A stretch of DNA of 64,000 nucleotides, from positions 1 through 64,000 of the forward strand of contig JAQFVV010006353.1 of the NCBI GenBank assembly GCA_028023455.1. Direction: 5' to 3'. Position numbers and translations under genes: made by a program. Below, piece after piece: positions 1 to 12,432 of this stretch (positions are counted from its first letter, which is position 1; each line of letters starts with the position of its first letter). The notes under the pieces are model-generated. The model saw nothing but the letters and a program-made list of their open reading frames with translations, ran no database searches and had not been told where the DNA came from. This stretch comes from Epiperipatus broadwayi. Its lineage: Eukaryota; Onychophora; Udeonychophora; Euonychophora; Peripatidae.

Positions 1-2597
1 CACAGCGCCATCTACATGACAATGCATCTGATGCCACTACTAGTATGACCTTTGACCGGTGCCTGGTGGTCAGGGAGAAACAAAAGACTCTATACTAAAA
101 GAAGTTTGGGTAGCTAATTAACGTCTATGGATTTACAAAAGAAATGCAGAAAATATATATAAATATAGACCAAGACAGTGAAAGAAATCAAATAAAATAA
201 GAGATCAAATTTAGTTTTAAATAATTTCACAAAATTTATTTAAATAAAATATATATATAACACCACTGTCTGCTTATATGAGACAGGGATGCGTATTAAA
301 TAATTGTGGGAATTATATTTCAATAAATGACAAAAAGGTTTTAAAACAAAGTGATATATTCTATTCCTCGGGCTAATAGCATTATGATAATGTGCTTGAT
401 GAAATAGGAACATGTGCGAGGTGCTTTGAGCAATTATACAAGTTTAAGAAAATATTTGAAAATTAATGTTCTAAAATATTTATTGATTTCGAGAATAGCA
501 CGGACTAAAGCTTACTAAGCAACAAAGTGGGAATGTGATCAAAGCATTTATTTGATAATAATATTAATAGAGTTGCATTGGGAGGTCAGTATTGCTGATA
601 ATGAATTTATTAAAGTTTGGAGGGTGTGACACGTTTAAGTCACAGATGCTTTATAAAATAAATATAAAATAAAACAATATTGAAGATCTGAAATAATTAT
701 GGAGGGCATCTCACCGCTAACCAGTAGGAAAGTATTTTGATGAACAGCTGAAATTTAGTGACAGGGTGATGATTACGTTTAATTCCCAGGTGTGTCATTT
801 GTGAACACACTCTGCCTGGAAATCATAATAAGCGAAAATAACGGACTTTGCCGTGTAAAGAATCCTTGGAAAAGTAAAACAAAGCGGTCTCAACAACCAA
901 TTCATTTACCAGCAATACGAGACTAGTGCATATAAAAGATACTGAATAGGTTTTACTTGGATTAAGAGAAATGCCCAATCAAATTCCCAGAAATTCATTT
1001 AAAAGGGTCCGCACATTCTCGATGTCAATGATGAACTTTGTAATTAAAGTAGAACACAGTAATTAAAATAGGAAAATGCATGCTTGCGGGTTTGAAAAGT
1101 AAGTATAGATTTATATACACAATCATGCATTAGGGGACACATTTAATCATTGACCTCGCACATACTCTCATATTAGATTAAAATCAATAACATGTAGATT
1201 TTAAACTATGTGATTATATTATATATTAAAGAAAAGAATCGCCCTCAAATGAGTGATTTGCAAGATAATAAAATTGGAAATTATTTAGAAATTTAAAATA
1301 TGCCTTCATAGTGGCATCTTATTTTCAACAAAGGGAATAATTCACTCGGTCAAAGACGATTCTGACACATTATCATAATAAAATAACAGAAAGCTTAATA
1401 AATAGAAAATATTAACCCAAGGATAGAGAGCAAAATGTTGAGTATATTTAAACATGTTAAAGAAATACATAATGAAGTTATGTGAAATATAAGAAAAACA
1501 ATTTTAAATAGCTATAGCATGTTAGTTATCACAGAGCTCTTGGATTAATTTAGGGTTACCTCTGGAGAAGCATTTTAGATAGATTGATGGTTGGCAGGTT
1601 TTTATATAATTTAACAGCAAAATCTGGAAATGTTCATATTTTTGCAGCAGCAGCAGTTCCGGGGTTCACTATGTGATAGCTTCCGATGGTCTGGAGCAGC
1701 GGCTGGCTATTCCGAGGGGACATAGCCAACTTAACACCTCTACTCTGTCATGTCAAGGTTAGCAAATTATTAGAATAGAACTCGGAATAATTTCTCTTAG
1801 AAACATTAGAATACCAACTCTCCAGGACAAAAGAAAACCCTTCTTTTTATAGTAAACTTTAACAATAGGACTGCCCTGGAGCATTACAAAAATATATCAG
1901 ACTTATCAGCTGTAATTAAATCATCCGAATGTCTAAAAGAATTCAACATTAATTAATTTCTTTTGTTAATTTCCCTGTCGACATTCGAATTACAAACTAG
2001 ATTTAATTAAAAATTACTTTTACTAATTAAAGAAAACCGTAAGTGGACATCTGCTGTTTTTAGATAAACTTATAGAACATTAACTAATTAAACTATTGTC
2101 CCTGATTTATTTAAACATAAATATTTGGAATAACTTTTATTAAATTAAAGAAAATGATTTTACTTTTTAAATTGCAATATTTGAATCTATTTACTAAATG
2201 AATATTTAATAAATGAATTTTATTTTAAATCAAAATACATTACGACAGTAATATATTTGTAAATAGATTCAAACAAAATAACTTTAACAATTTATAATTT
2301 TGATATGTTTTAAAATGCATATCATAGTGTGTGTGCAATTATGACTTATATAACCTACTTTTTAATAAATCAAAATTATGTGAACATATACATAATCTAT
2401 AATCTTTTATTTATTTGGGAATGACTTATATATATAATACGAGCATTGTAATCGTGGTTTAAAATTAGGCGGGATTTTCGGTATATAAGCATATTGCAGA
2501 CACACTATGATAGATTGGGTTTCAAACTAAGGTATGAGGTAGGAAATAGGTGAGAAAAGGTGAAATGAAGATCTGCAAAGCAGACCTTACTGTTTCA
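1..2597 (-). repeat. 3' LTR (partial)
   Basis: This copy matches 5316-7906 almost base for base, with scattered substitutions (many C/T or G/A) and a few short indels. On the minus strand it starts with TG at 2597; the rest lies beyond the window. No open frame of note lies inside. Confidence 0.88.
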
Positions 2598-2608
2598 CAT
2601 TCCCTTAG
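2598..2608 (-). other. Polypurine tract next to the 3' LTR
   Basis: On the minus strand the bases before the 3' LTR read CTAAGGGAATG. A purine-rich run at this spot primes plus-strand DNA synthesis in LTR elements. It is short and slightly broken, so the call rests mainly on its position. Confidence 0.5.
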
Positions 2609-2921
2609 TGATGGAACAAAAAAAATTGTTAAAAAAAAAGATCTTACAACAGGTGTCCACCTATGAAGTCTGCATAAACAAAATTTACAAGATAACCCAT
2701 AATGTACAGGATATAAATATAATGAAGAAACGAAACTGAATTATATACCTGGATCAAATTAATAAATCTACCATCTAGCGAACATTTTGTCTATTATTTT
2801 CCCCTTTCAACAAATTTTATTTAACGTTTTACAAGTTTAATATTGGTTATATCCTATCTCCTTGCTCATTTATCCTGTGACGTGTCCATTTTTATTTTAT
2901 TTTTCTGTTTAAAAAAAACTA

Positions 2922-3802
2922 CTATAATCCTGGGTCTGGTGGGTAATCACTGCTTTTATAATTTGATGACTGCAGTCTCAGATTATCAGGTCTCTTTACC
3001 TTGTCTGGTGGTTCTTTGTCCCAGGGACTGAAATCTAGAGTGGTTGTTAATAACTGTAGCTTTAGGCTGTTGCAATTATTTGACTTATTGGGTGGCTCCT
3101 TGGCACATGGGCTGAAATACAGTGCCATCATTGTTTTTACTATTTCCTTTATTCGATATATTCTTGCTATATCAGGTGGGATATTTTCCTGGTTTACCTT
3201 AAGTACTTTGATGTTGGTGGTAAGCATTGTTAGCTGGGTTTGAATCCTTAGGTCTTGTACATTCTTGGCTGGAAATATCTCGTCTAAATACAGTTGTGAA
3301 CATTTTTTGACTTCGTGAAAAATTTTTATGTGACGAAGCTTGGTTAGCTGGGTTTGATGTCCTGTGTCCTGGACATTATTTGCTGGAAATATTCTTTCCA
3401 AATGAAGTTTGGGACATTTTTTTACTTCATGGAATATTCTAACGTTGACAAGCTTGGTCAGCTGGGTTGGATGTCCTAAGTCTCGGATATTTTTTGCTGG
3501 AAGCACCCTTTCCAAAGAAAGCTTGGGACATTTTTTAACCTCATGAAATATTCTAGTGTTGAGATTGGTTGGCTGAGTTCAAGGTCCCAGGTCTGGTGTA
3601 TCAGTCTTCTTTGCGGAATCATTTGTCTCAACTTTCTGGTTCAGGAGTTAATCTGCCATCCAGGGAAGAATCTGTACTGCGCTCTAAGTTCCTCACCTCT
3701 CCTTCGGCTTTCTTCTGCCCATCTTTTCGCTCTTTTTTCACCTTGCTTAAACAATTCTATAATAGTCTGGAAATGGACCTCATTAATATCCGTATTTTCC
3801 AT
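2922..3802 (-). pseudogene. Broken gag-like frame of the long-LTR element
   Basis: On the minus strand an ATG at 3802 opens a 53-codon frame whose start is acidic, then Lys/Arg/Glu-rich and probably helical (EQ/KRAKRW/RRRGEEL pattern), ending at a stop at 3641. After a break the sequence goes on in another frame as an open stretch of 197 codons (3515-2922) that really begins just after a stop near 3580. That stretch holds three 38-residue repeats, each containing IFHEVKKC followed by a block like FPAKNVQDL and then QLTKL. Position between primer site and 3' LTR, on the same strand, and a helical charged N-terminus suggest a gag remnant. No zinc knuckle is visible. The repeats match no domain I know, so a gag role is inference. 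Confidence 0.5.
3237..3575 (-). repeat. Three in-frame 114-bp coding repeats
   Basis: Units 3237-3350 and 3351-3464 are each exactly 114 bp, and 3465-3575 is 111 bp. A diverged partial unit lies at lower coordinates. A period divisible by three, with the peptide better kept than chance (IFHEVKKC in all three), suggests expansion while the frame was translated. Confidence 0.75.
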
Positions 3803-4459
3803 GGCCTTGGATGTTACCGTGATCGATGATGATTTTTTTTCCTTTTATTTTATTGCTAACTATATTAATATATCCTTAAAAAAAATTTTTTTTAATGAAT
3901 AGGTGTACTCTTAAAACACAATGTATAGCACTGATAAAAAAAAAATTTAAACTGTTTTACGTTGAGCTTACTAAAACTAATACGGTTAAAAAAAAATACT
4001 ATTATTATTTTTCCTTGTTTGATTCTCTGCGATTATTACGTTTGACTTCAAATTTTATTAATGGCTAATAGGCTATCTCCCTCTCGGTTCTGTAGGCCTA
4101 ATTGCTGCTTTTACATTTATCACTAAAACCCCAACTACTGCCCTCTTACAACTGCTAAAATTTCTCGCTTAAATCTGCTGCCAACATATATATTTTTAAC
4201 TGCCCGTATATATAAAAATCGCTTAAATTCTACCTGTCAAATTGTTTTGCTAAAATATATTTTTAAACTCAAGAAACTTTATTTATATATATAAACATTC
4301 GCTAGATCCGGGTATAATTATTTCATTCCCTCTTATTTAAGATTTGCAAACATATATATTTATTTACATAATCATTGATCCGATTCACGTCTCATTATTT
4401 GGTCTAAGAAAAATTTACACACATTGAAAAAAAACAAATTACATATAAAAGAATTTAGC

Positions 4460-4527
4460 CTGGTGACAAAATTTATTTTAGAAGTAACTCCATTTAATGA
4501 AATTACTCTTGGGCGCCATGTCACCAG
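4460..4527. other. Inverted repeat that brackets the primer-binding site
   Basis: CTGGTGACA at 4460-4468 and TGTCACCAG at 4519-4527 are a perfect 9-bp inverted repeat with the primer site in the 50-base loop. The outer arm is the last bases of the LTR. In RNA this would hold the primer site in a hairpin loop. Confidence 0.6.
4501..4518 (-). other. tRNA-Lys-like primer-binding site
   Basis: The minus strand reads TGGCGCCCAAGAGTAATT immediately after the LTR end GACA. The first ten or so bases match the complement of tRNA-Lys 3' ends (TGGCGCCCAA); the rest does not, so priming by tRNA-Lys is likely but the match is partial. Confidence 0.7.
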
Positions 4528-7500
4528 TTAAAAGGATCCATAGACTGTTAGCTTCCCAAATGAATTTTAATAACTATTCCATTTAACTACGGGCACTCGT
4601 TAAAACATTTGCATTTTTTTTTTATTGATTACAATATTTTATTTATGATTGAATTTTTTTTGAATTCCATATGATAGCCTATTACATATCTAGGTCATTA
4701 CCGTACAAAATTATCATTATGCTATCTTGCGCATTGAGCCAATAAAACTTTATTTTGATAGAAAAATACAATATTTGAAATCTTCATAGATTGTCACAAT
4801 ATTCACTTGGGACACTATTTAAGTAATTCACACCTCGCATGTATAGCGTGACTTAAATGAAACAACAATACAGATAAATACAGATGGCTCGTATCGCACT
4901 ATAGCAAGTTTGGACAAATTCTGATTATACAGTATAAATAATTGAATGCCCAAGTCAAACAAAATATATGAAATATACACGCAAATAAACAATATAGATA
5001 GTATAGAGTTTGAAAAGATATTTTATATATCAAAAATATAAAGGATTTGAGTGATTAAATATGAATAAAATACTAAAATTAAGCTAAAGGGATATGGGTG
5101 TTTAAATAATTAAGATCTACAGGGATGTGGGTGTTTAAATTTTCGAGGCTCCACGATTGGGCAAGCCATGGACCCGGAAAAAAAAAAATTATGTAACAGT
5201 CAGAATCATCTATCTCGCTAACACACTGCAGAATTCAAACCCCAGACACGAAACTGAACATTCTAGGAGGGGTTGCCTTCTAGATATACTAAGTTCGAAT
5301 CTAATGCCCAAATTTCACAGTGCCATCTATGTGACAATGCAACTGATGCCACTACTAGTATGATCTTTGACCGGTGCCTGGTGGTCAGGGAGAAACAAAA
5401 GACTATACTAAAAGAAGTTTGGGTGGCTAATTAAGATCTATGGATTTACAAAAGAAATGCAGAATATATATATAAATATAGACCAAGACAGTGAAAGAAA
5501 TCAAATAAAATAAGAGATCAAATTTAGTTTTAAATAATTTCACAAAATTTATTTAAATAAAATATATATATAACACCACTGTCTGCTTATATGAGACAGG
5601 GATGCGTATTAAATAATTGTGGGAATTATATTTCAATAAATGACAAAAAGGTTTTAAAACAAAGTGATATATTCTATTCCTCGGGCTAATAGCATTATGA
5701 TAATGTGCTTGATGAGATAGGAACATGTGCGAGGTGCTTTGAGCAATTATACAAGTTTAAGAAAATATTTGAAAATTAATGTTCTAAAATATTTATTGAT
5801 TTCGAGAATAGCACGGACTAAAGCTTACTAAGCAACAAAGTGGGAATGTGATCAAAGCATTTATTTGATAATAATATTAATAGAGTTGCATTGGGAGGTC
5901 AGTATTGCTGATAATGAATTTATTAAAGTTGGAGGGTGTGACACGTTTAAGTCACAGATGCTTTATAAAATAAATATAAAATAAAACAATATTGAAGATC
6001 CAGAATAATTATGGAGGGCATCTCACCACTAACCCGTAGAAAAGTATTTTGATGAACAGCCGAAACTTAGCGACTGGGTGACAATTGCATTTAATTCCCA
6101 GGTGTGTCATTTGTGAACAGACTCTGCCTGGAAATTGCAATAAGCAAAAATAACGGACTTTGCCGTGTAAAGAATCCTTGGAAAAGTAAAACAAAGTGGT
6201 CTCAACAACCAATTAATTTACCAGCAATACGAGATTAGTGTATATAAAGCATACTGAATAGGTTTTACTTGGATTAAGAGAAATGCCCAATCAAATTCCC
6301 AGAAATTCATTTAAAAGGGTACGCACATTATCGACGTCAATGATGGTCTTTGTAATTAAAGTAGAACACAGTAATTAAAATAGGAAAATGCATGCTTGCG
6401 GGTTTGAAAAGTAAGTATAGATTTATATATGCAATCATGCATTAGGGGACACATTTAATCATTGACCTCGCACATACTCTCATATTAGATTAAAATCAAT
6501 AACATGTAGATTTTAAATTATGTGATTATATTATATATTAAAGAAAAGAATCGCCCTCAAACGAGTGATTTGCAAGATAATAAAATTGGAAATTATTTAG
6601 AAATTTAAAATATGCCTTCATAGCGGCATCTTATTTTCAACAAAGGGAATAATTCACTCAATCAAAGATGATTCTGACACATTATCATAATAAAATAACA
6701 GAAAGCTTAATAAATAGAAAATATTAACCCAAGGATAGAGAGCAAAATGTTGAGTATATTTAAACACGTTAAAGAAATACATAATGAAGTTATGTGAAAT
6801 ATAAGAAAAACAATTTTAAATAGCTATAGCATGTTAGTTATCACAAGAGCTCTTGGGTTAATTTAGGGTTACCTCTGGAGAAGCATTTTAGGTAGATTGA
6901 TGGTCGGCAGGTTTTTATATAATTTAACAGCAAAATCTGGAAATGTTCATACTTTTGCAGCAGCAGTTCCGGGGTTCCCTATGTGATAGCTTCTGATGGT
7001 CTGGAGCAGCGGCTGACTATTCTGAGGGGACCTAGCCAACTTAACACCTCTACTCTGTCATTTTGAAGTTAGGAAATTATTAGAATAGAACTCAGAATGA
7101 TTTCTCTTAGAAACATTAGAATACCAACTCTCCAGGACAAAAGAAAACCCTTCTTTTTATAGTAAACTTTAACAATAGAACTCCCTGGAGCATTACAAAA
7201 ATATATCGGACTTATCAGCAGTAATTAAATCATCCGAATGTCTAAAGGAATTCAACATTAATTAAATTTTTTTGTTAATTTCCCTGTCGACATTCGAATT
7301 ACAAACTAGATTTAATTAAAAATTACTTTTACTAATTAAAAAAAACCATAAGTGGACATCTGCTGTTTTTAGATAAACTTATAGAACATTAACTAATTAA
7401 ACTATTGTCCCTGATTTATTTAAACAGAAATATTTGGAATAACTTTTATTAAATTAAAGAAAATGATTTTACTTTTTAAATTGCAATATTTGAATCTATT

Positions 7501-7906
7501 TACTAAACGAATATTTAATAAATGAATTTTATTTTAAATCAAAATACATTACAACAGTAATATATTTGTAAATAGATTCAAACAAAATAACTTTAACAAT
7601 TTATAATTTTGATATGTTTTAAAATGCATATCATAGTGTGTGTGCAATTACGACTTATATAACCTACTTTTTAATAAATCAAAATTATGTGAACATATAC
7701 ATAATCTATAATCTTTTATTTATTTGGGAATGACATATATATATAATATGAGCATTGTACTCATGGTTTAAAATTAGGCGGGATTTTCAGTATATAAGCG
7801 TATTGCAGACACACTACGATAGATTGGGGTTCAAACTAAGGTATGAGGTAGGAAATAGGTGAGAAAAGGTGAAACGAAGATCTGCAAAGCAAACCTTACT
7901 GTTTCA
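4519..7906 (-). repeat. 5' LTR, complete, about 3.4 kb
   Basis: The ends are TG at 7906 and CA at 4519 on the minus strand. Bases 5316-7906 match the 3' LTR copy; 4519-5315 correspond to sequence outside the window. It holds long A/T tracts, no frame above about 70 codons and no recognised domain. Confidence 0.85.
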
Positions 7907-10789
7907 GTATGAAATATCTAAAAATTTATTAATTCAATTTTTTGTTGTAAAAAGTAATGAATGACCTAATTAATTTCTGGATATACCACACTTTTATTTT
8001 AAGTTAAATATAATTATTTTTTTTGTCTTTTTGGCCCATGTTAAATAAAAGTTTATGTTATAAATTATTTTTCACACATATCATTTTTAAGTTTTTAATA
8101 TTCACAAAATAAATAAAAGTGTTTATTATAAAATATCTTTTATGTACATTATTTTTAATTTTTTTAACATTCAGATATTTCTTTTGCAATTATTACAATT
8201 TACAATGGCGATTAAAACATTGCAGTGTGTTTAATATCTGAAAAAAAAATTGTATGCATTAAAGTTCATTTATAATATTTTTTTATTTATGAAGAAATAT
8301 TTTTTTAAAAAATCAACTTTTACACTTAAAAAAAATAGAATTTCATACATTGTTTTTAAAAGGGAATTTTTACAATCAAGAGGAATCAAGATTTATTTTT
8401 ATATAAATTTTAATTTATTATTATTGCTTTTTAGTCTAAGAGTTTTAATATATATATATTATCTTCTCACATGTGCACTTAAAACTTACTGAACTGCTGT
8501 TAATGTATTTGAAATTTGGTCTACAGAAACAAATGAGCTATCACTTTAAAATATCACTATATTGCATTGGCATCAATTTAAAGGATATCAATATAAATAT
8601 ATACATTTTTGATTTTAATTTTTTTCCTAAATAAACAAAGTTTCTAATAAATAGAAGTATTTAAAAATAATTTTCACTTTTAATATTTTAAAAACACTAT
8701 AATTCCTCTTTGGAAGTACACAGTTTTATCTTGTAATGGTCTGTTTGATCAGTTGAAAGATTATTGCCCAAAAGATATGTTTATCTTTTCTTGTAAATAA
8801 TAATTTATAGGCTTAATTTATTGTAAAAAATTTCATTCTCAACCTATTATACATTGTAATGGTAAAAATCTGAGTTAATTTTTTTTGTGTGTGTTCTGAG
8901 TTAAGTTTAAAGCCTGAACTTTAGATGTGTATTTTTTTTTCATGTTTGTTTGTAAAAGAGAAGCAATTTCATATGTAAATATTGTTGCTAGGGTATTAAT
9001 GTTTTGTAAGTTTTTTCTTTTTGCAACACTAGATTATTATTTACAGTTACAAATCGTTTTAATTTTTTTTTAATTTTAATGAAAACTTTGATTTTGATTA
9101 CATTATTCTTTTGATACCTTTGTTTTATTGCACTCCTTATTATTTAGATGTTCAGATTATGAAATATAATTAATGATGTAAGGATTTGTTTTTGTTTCAC
9201 AACATATGTTATTGTGGAACGAATTATGGGTAAAATATTTTTATTTAAAGTGTAATGAATAATATAATATAGATAGAGATGAATATTTATTTTATGTAAA
9301 TAAAGTGTCATTAGTGTTAATTTAATATGTGTATTATTATTATTTTTTATATTGAAGTTAATTTTTTGTTGTTGTTGTTATTATTATTGTTTATTAAAGT
9401 TTGACTTTGGACTAAGAATGCTGTTGGATTTAAAAAAAGAAAGGAAATTTTTGGATTGCCATAAACATGTGATGTCAATAAAAATAAAAACAACAACAAC
9501 AACAACATTTTTTTGATATATATATAAATTAGTTGTCAATGGAATAGCATTTTTGTTTCTTCTTCTCCTTACATTTTCTGTTTATGCGTGTATTTTTCCA
9601 GATCGGTTTATTTCTGTTGTTTATTTACCAATATAATTTTCTCATCTAAAAGACAGAATCAATTATTTTTATTAATGTCATTTATTTAATTAATTAAGAA
9701 GTTGATACTAATATAAAAAAAACTATGGAGTAGATCAAATAAAATATATTTATCTAAAAAGACTGAAGAGAACTGAACATTTGGGAGGATAAACAAGAAT
9801 CAAGCTATTAAACAATTAAACTACTAACTATAATATGATCACCATTTCTTATGCTTGTACTGAATGGCAGTTTTGTATTGAGAGTTTTGCCTATTAAACA
9901 ATGTCTAAAAGAAATATTGTAATTTTGTAGTAAAGTAAATTTTGGAAACGAACAAGAAAAGTTTGTCTAGATATTTGGAAATATTGATATTTAATAATTT
10001 GCTGCTATACTGAAATATCGCTGAAGTGTGTTTATTAAAGTTTGTTAACTCTATTCAAATCAAACCAGTGTTCATTCAACATTATCAAAAATAACGATTT
10101 TTTTTTCTTTTCAATATTACATACAGATATAAGCTTAGAAAAACTTTGAATTATAACATTAATGTCAAATTTGAATAAAACTTTAAGACTGCCAATATCT
10201 ATTAAATCAAAGAAGGATTTGAAAATCAATCAAAAATCCATGAGATTTGTGTTGACAGGAAAATATTAGAGACAAAGGTCGTATATAAGTATGATATTCA
10301 ATTTTAAAAGGCTTTGAAATAATTTAGTTCAGAATCATGAAATAAACAATAGGAGATAAAAAACATTGAATCAGAAAAGAAAAAATGATTTGAAATAATA
10401 AATAAGATGAGTATATGTGAAATATAATTCCTTTAGAGGAAGAAACTGTTTATTAACAGTCTCTAGATATAAAACCATTCTTATTTAAACTAGAGAGAGA
10501 GAGAGAGAGAACATTATACATTTCATGACAGAAATAAAGTACAGTTCATAAAGTGGACAATTTCAATTAATGCAAATAATTAAATGTTAACTAGAAGAAT
10601 CCTATGATGGTTTGTTCATTTAGTTAAGGGTATTACAACCTACAATGTATGCTTGCTATCACTTATAGTAAAGATAAATTTCAATTTTTTATATGAAAAA
10701 AATCACACATTTTATACCTTATATTAGTGTACACCTACCTAAAAGCCCAAATAATTCCTCAATGGGACGCATAAACAACTTCGAAGCAT
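7907..10789. other. AT-rich intergenic stretch with simple repeats
   Basis: No coding signal found. It holds many poly-A/T runs, TTG/TTA trinucleotide runs near 9365-9395, an ACA run near 9488-9507 and a GA run near 10493-10511. Confidence 0.6.
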
Positions 10790-10910
10790 CTTTTTTTCTT
10801 TTTTTTTTTTTAAAGTGTCATAGCATCGGCCGGGACGCGAACCCGCAACCCGGGCAACTGCCTGCAAGTGCAAGGCTGTCGCGCTGACCTCTCGACCACC
10901 AATGCAAGAC
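10790..10910 (-). mobile_element. tRNA-Gly-derived short SINE, copy 1
   Basis: On the minus strand 10905-10823 has the tRNA layout: acceptor arms GCATTGG and CCGATGC, D-stem GTCG/CGAC, A box near TGGTCGAGAGG and B box GGTTCGCGTCC inside a T arm. It is followed by ATGACAC and an A-rich tail (T run on the plus strand at 10790-10812). The 3' half resembles animal tRNA-Gly(UCC) with a few bases inserted before the T arm. Total length is only about 115 bp, with no unrelated body. Confidence 0.85.
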
Positions 10911-12109
10911 ACTTATTTACCAAATTTTTGTAAAAACATTAATGCACAATTATAACCTAACATAATGTTGGAATGATGAAGAAAGATATCAAATCCTTTA
11001 AATTAAATAAAAAAAACAAAATTTCCCAATAATATACTTTTTTAAGATTATTTGCATCAATTGTATTAAAGAATAATCCCAAATTACCATGTTTGGGTTT
11101 TTTTTAAATTGAGGATAATTATTAATAGTATTTCTTCTCAAGCATAAATAAATTATTTAGTGATTAATATATATTTATTTTAAAACCTACACAGAAAACC
11201 TGTTTTAAATTAATATTTTTAAATGTATTTATTAGATAATTTTTAATCATATTATATATTGTATTTGATCCTACATTAAAATTGTTATTTCACATCGACT
11301 AATTTATTTTCTTTTTCTTTTCTCCCATCATAAATCGATGATAATGATTTTTAAAAAATTCTAATAATAATACAATAATAATTTAAATACTGAACAAATT
11401 GTACTTAATATAAAATGCCTTGATATTGAAAAATAAGATATTGCAATAATGAAAGTGGAAGATTCAAGAATTAACGTTCCAGAATCCATTTCTAATTAAA
11501 AGAAATAAAAAAATAAACACCACAACTTAGCCAATTGAGGGGTGTTAATGTTACTCAGATGCCCAGACGTCTTGCGTCGCCGAGCCATCTATTTGATTTT
11601 TTTTTATATATAATATTAAATAAATTACTAAAAATTATATATAAGTTTTGAAAGTTTCAAAAGTTTTAACGATATCTATTGTGCGTGATTAATCGCACAG
11701 GGATGATTTATTTTAAATTAATTGAATACAGATCAAAGTTAAGAAGAAAATCGCTCTTTTGATTTTAAAATGATTGTCTGAGAAGTTTTAATTGTCTCTT
11801 TCTTCGCGTCGAAGCATTAAAAAAAAGTGATTTATTAACCATCAACATAAAATTTCTGTCAAAGCTAGTTGTAATTCTCATCAGGTGTATTTTTTTTTCT
11901 TCAAGTAATTGTCAAGATATATTTTACATGACGTCAAAATCCTACGACACTGTCTATAATCACAACCAGATAACATTAATATTTTTTGTTTACAATATTT
12001 ATAATACTATATATATTATTAAAAATATAAATATATGACTAAATTGAAAATATTAAATTTTAATAATAATTCGTATTAATTAATATTTATACAAAAGTTG
12101 AAATATATA

Positions 12110-12432
12110 GGGTATACGAGCACAGACTTTCACACCACCCACCATTCTCCACTCTATCTCATAACACTGATACACCCGAACACATATATGTTGAAAAGAT
12201 AAATAATCACCAATATACGTATTTCATGCTGAACCAGCAATCATCAGTTGGTCCAGATTACCATCTCCACACATATATACTATAAGTGCTCAGATATATA
12301 TTAAGATAGCCAATCTTCGAACTTTAATGGACAGGCATCAATCTACTCCACACTCCAACTCTTCAACTGTCCATCCAATTGAAAATCTGATGATAGAACG
12401 CTCAAAAGTTGAAAGTAAAACGTAATTTTAAT
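12110..12432 (-). mobile_element. Hammerhead-bearing repeat, family A copy 1
   Basis: The minus strand is clearly alike to 28195-28560 (plus) and 45745-46110 (minus) across about 320 bp, including a shared block with TTGGCTATCTTAATATA and a shared tail with GTGTATCAGTG. This copy lacks the outer 5' part of the other two. There is no frame and no terminal inverted repeat. The hammerhead sits in the 3' third of the unit. Confidence 0.8.
12201..12266 (-). ncRNA. Hammerhead ribozyme, type I, family A (best kept copy)
   Basis: Minus-strand order is stem I, core CTGATGA (rc of 12241-12247), stem II TTGCT/AGCAT with loop GGTTC, core GAAA (12222-12225), a tiny palindromic stem III (ATACGTAT) and then stem I again. 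Stem I pairs ACCAA with TTGGT and, past an internal loop, GTAATC with GATTAT. The predicted cut lies after ATA, between 12213 and 12214. One stem II end pair is U-U. The core is intact, so activity is possible, perhaps as a dimer because stem III is so short. Confidence 0.8.

Larger units (their letters stand above)
1..7906 (-). mobile_element. Non-autonomous LTR retrotransposon with very long LTRs (LARD-like), 3' LTR cut by window start
   Basis: Bases 1-2597 and 5316-7906 are near-identical direct repeats. Read on the minus strand both begin TGAAACAGTAAGG, and the complete copy ends GACA at 4519, directly before a tRNA-Lys-like primer site (TGGCGCCC). A purine stretch (AAGGGAATG) lies just before the start of the other repeat. 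These marks together define an LTR element on the minus strand: 5' LTR 4519-7906, inside 2598-4518, 3' LTR 2597 and below. The inside is only about 1.9 kb and shows no protease, reverse transcriptase, RNase H or integrase, so the element must depend on another for movement. The LTR is about 3.4 kb, far longer than usual. LARD is an analogy of structure; family membership is not shown. Confidence 0.85.

Noticed and set aside
2843-3902. Plus-strand frames of 62-119 codons inside the long-LTR element
   Set aside because: They lie antisense to the gag-like frame, which has the repeats and the element's strand.
11930-11940. A second TGACGTCA site as a promoter
   Set aside because: It is an isolated palindrome with no other promoter marks nearby.
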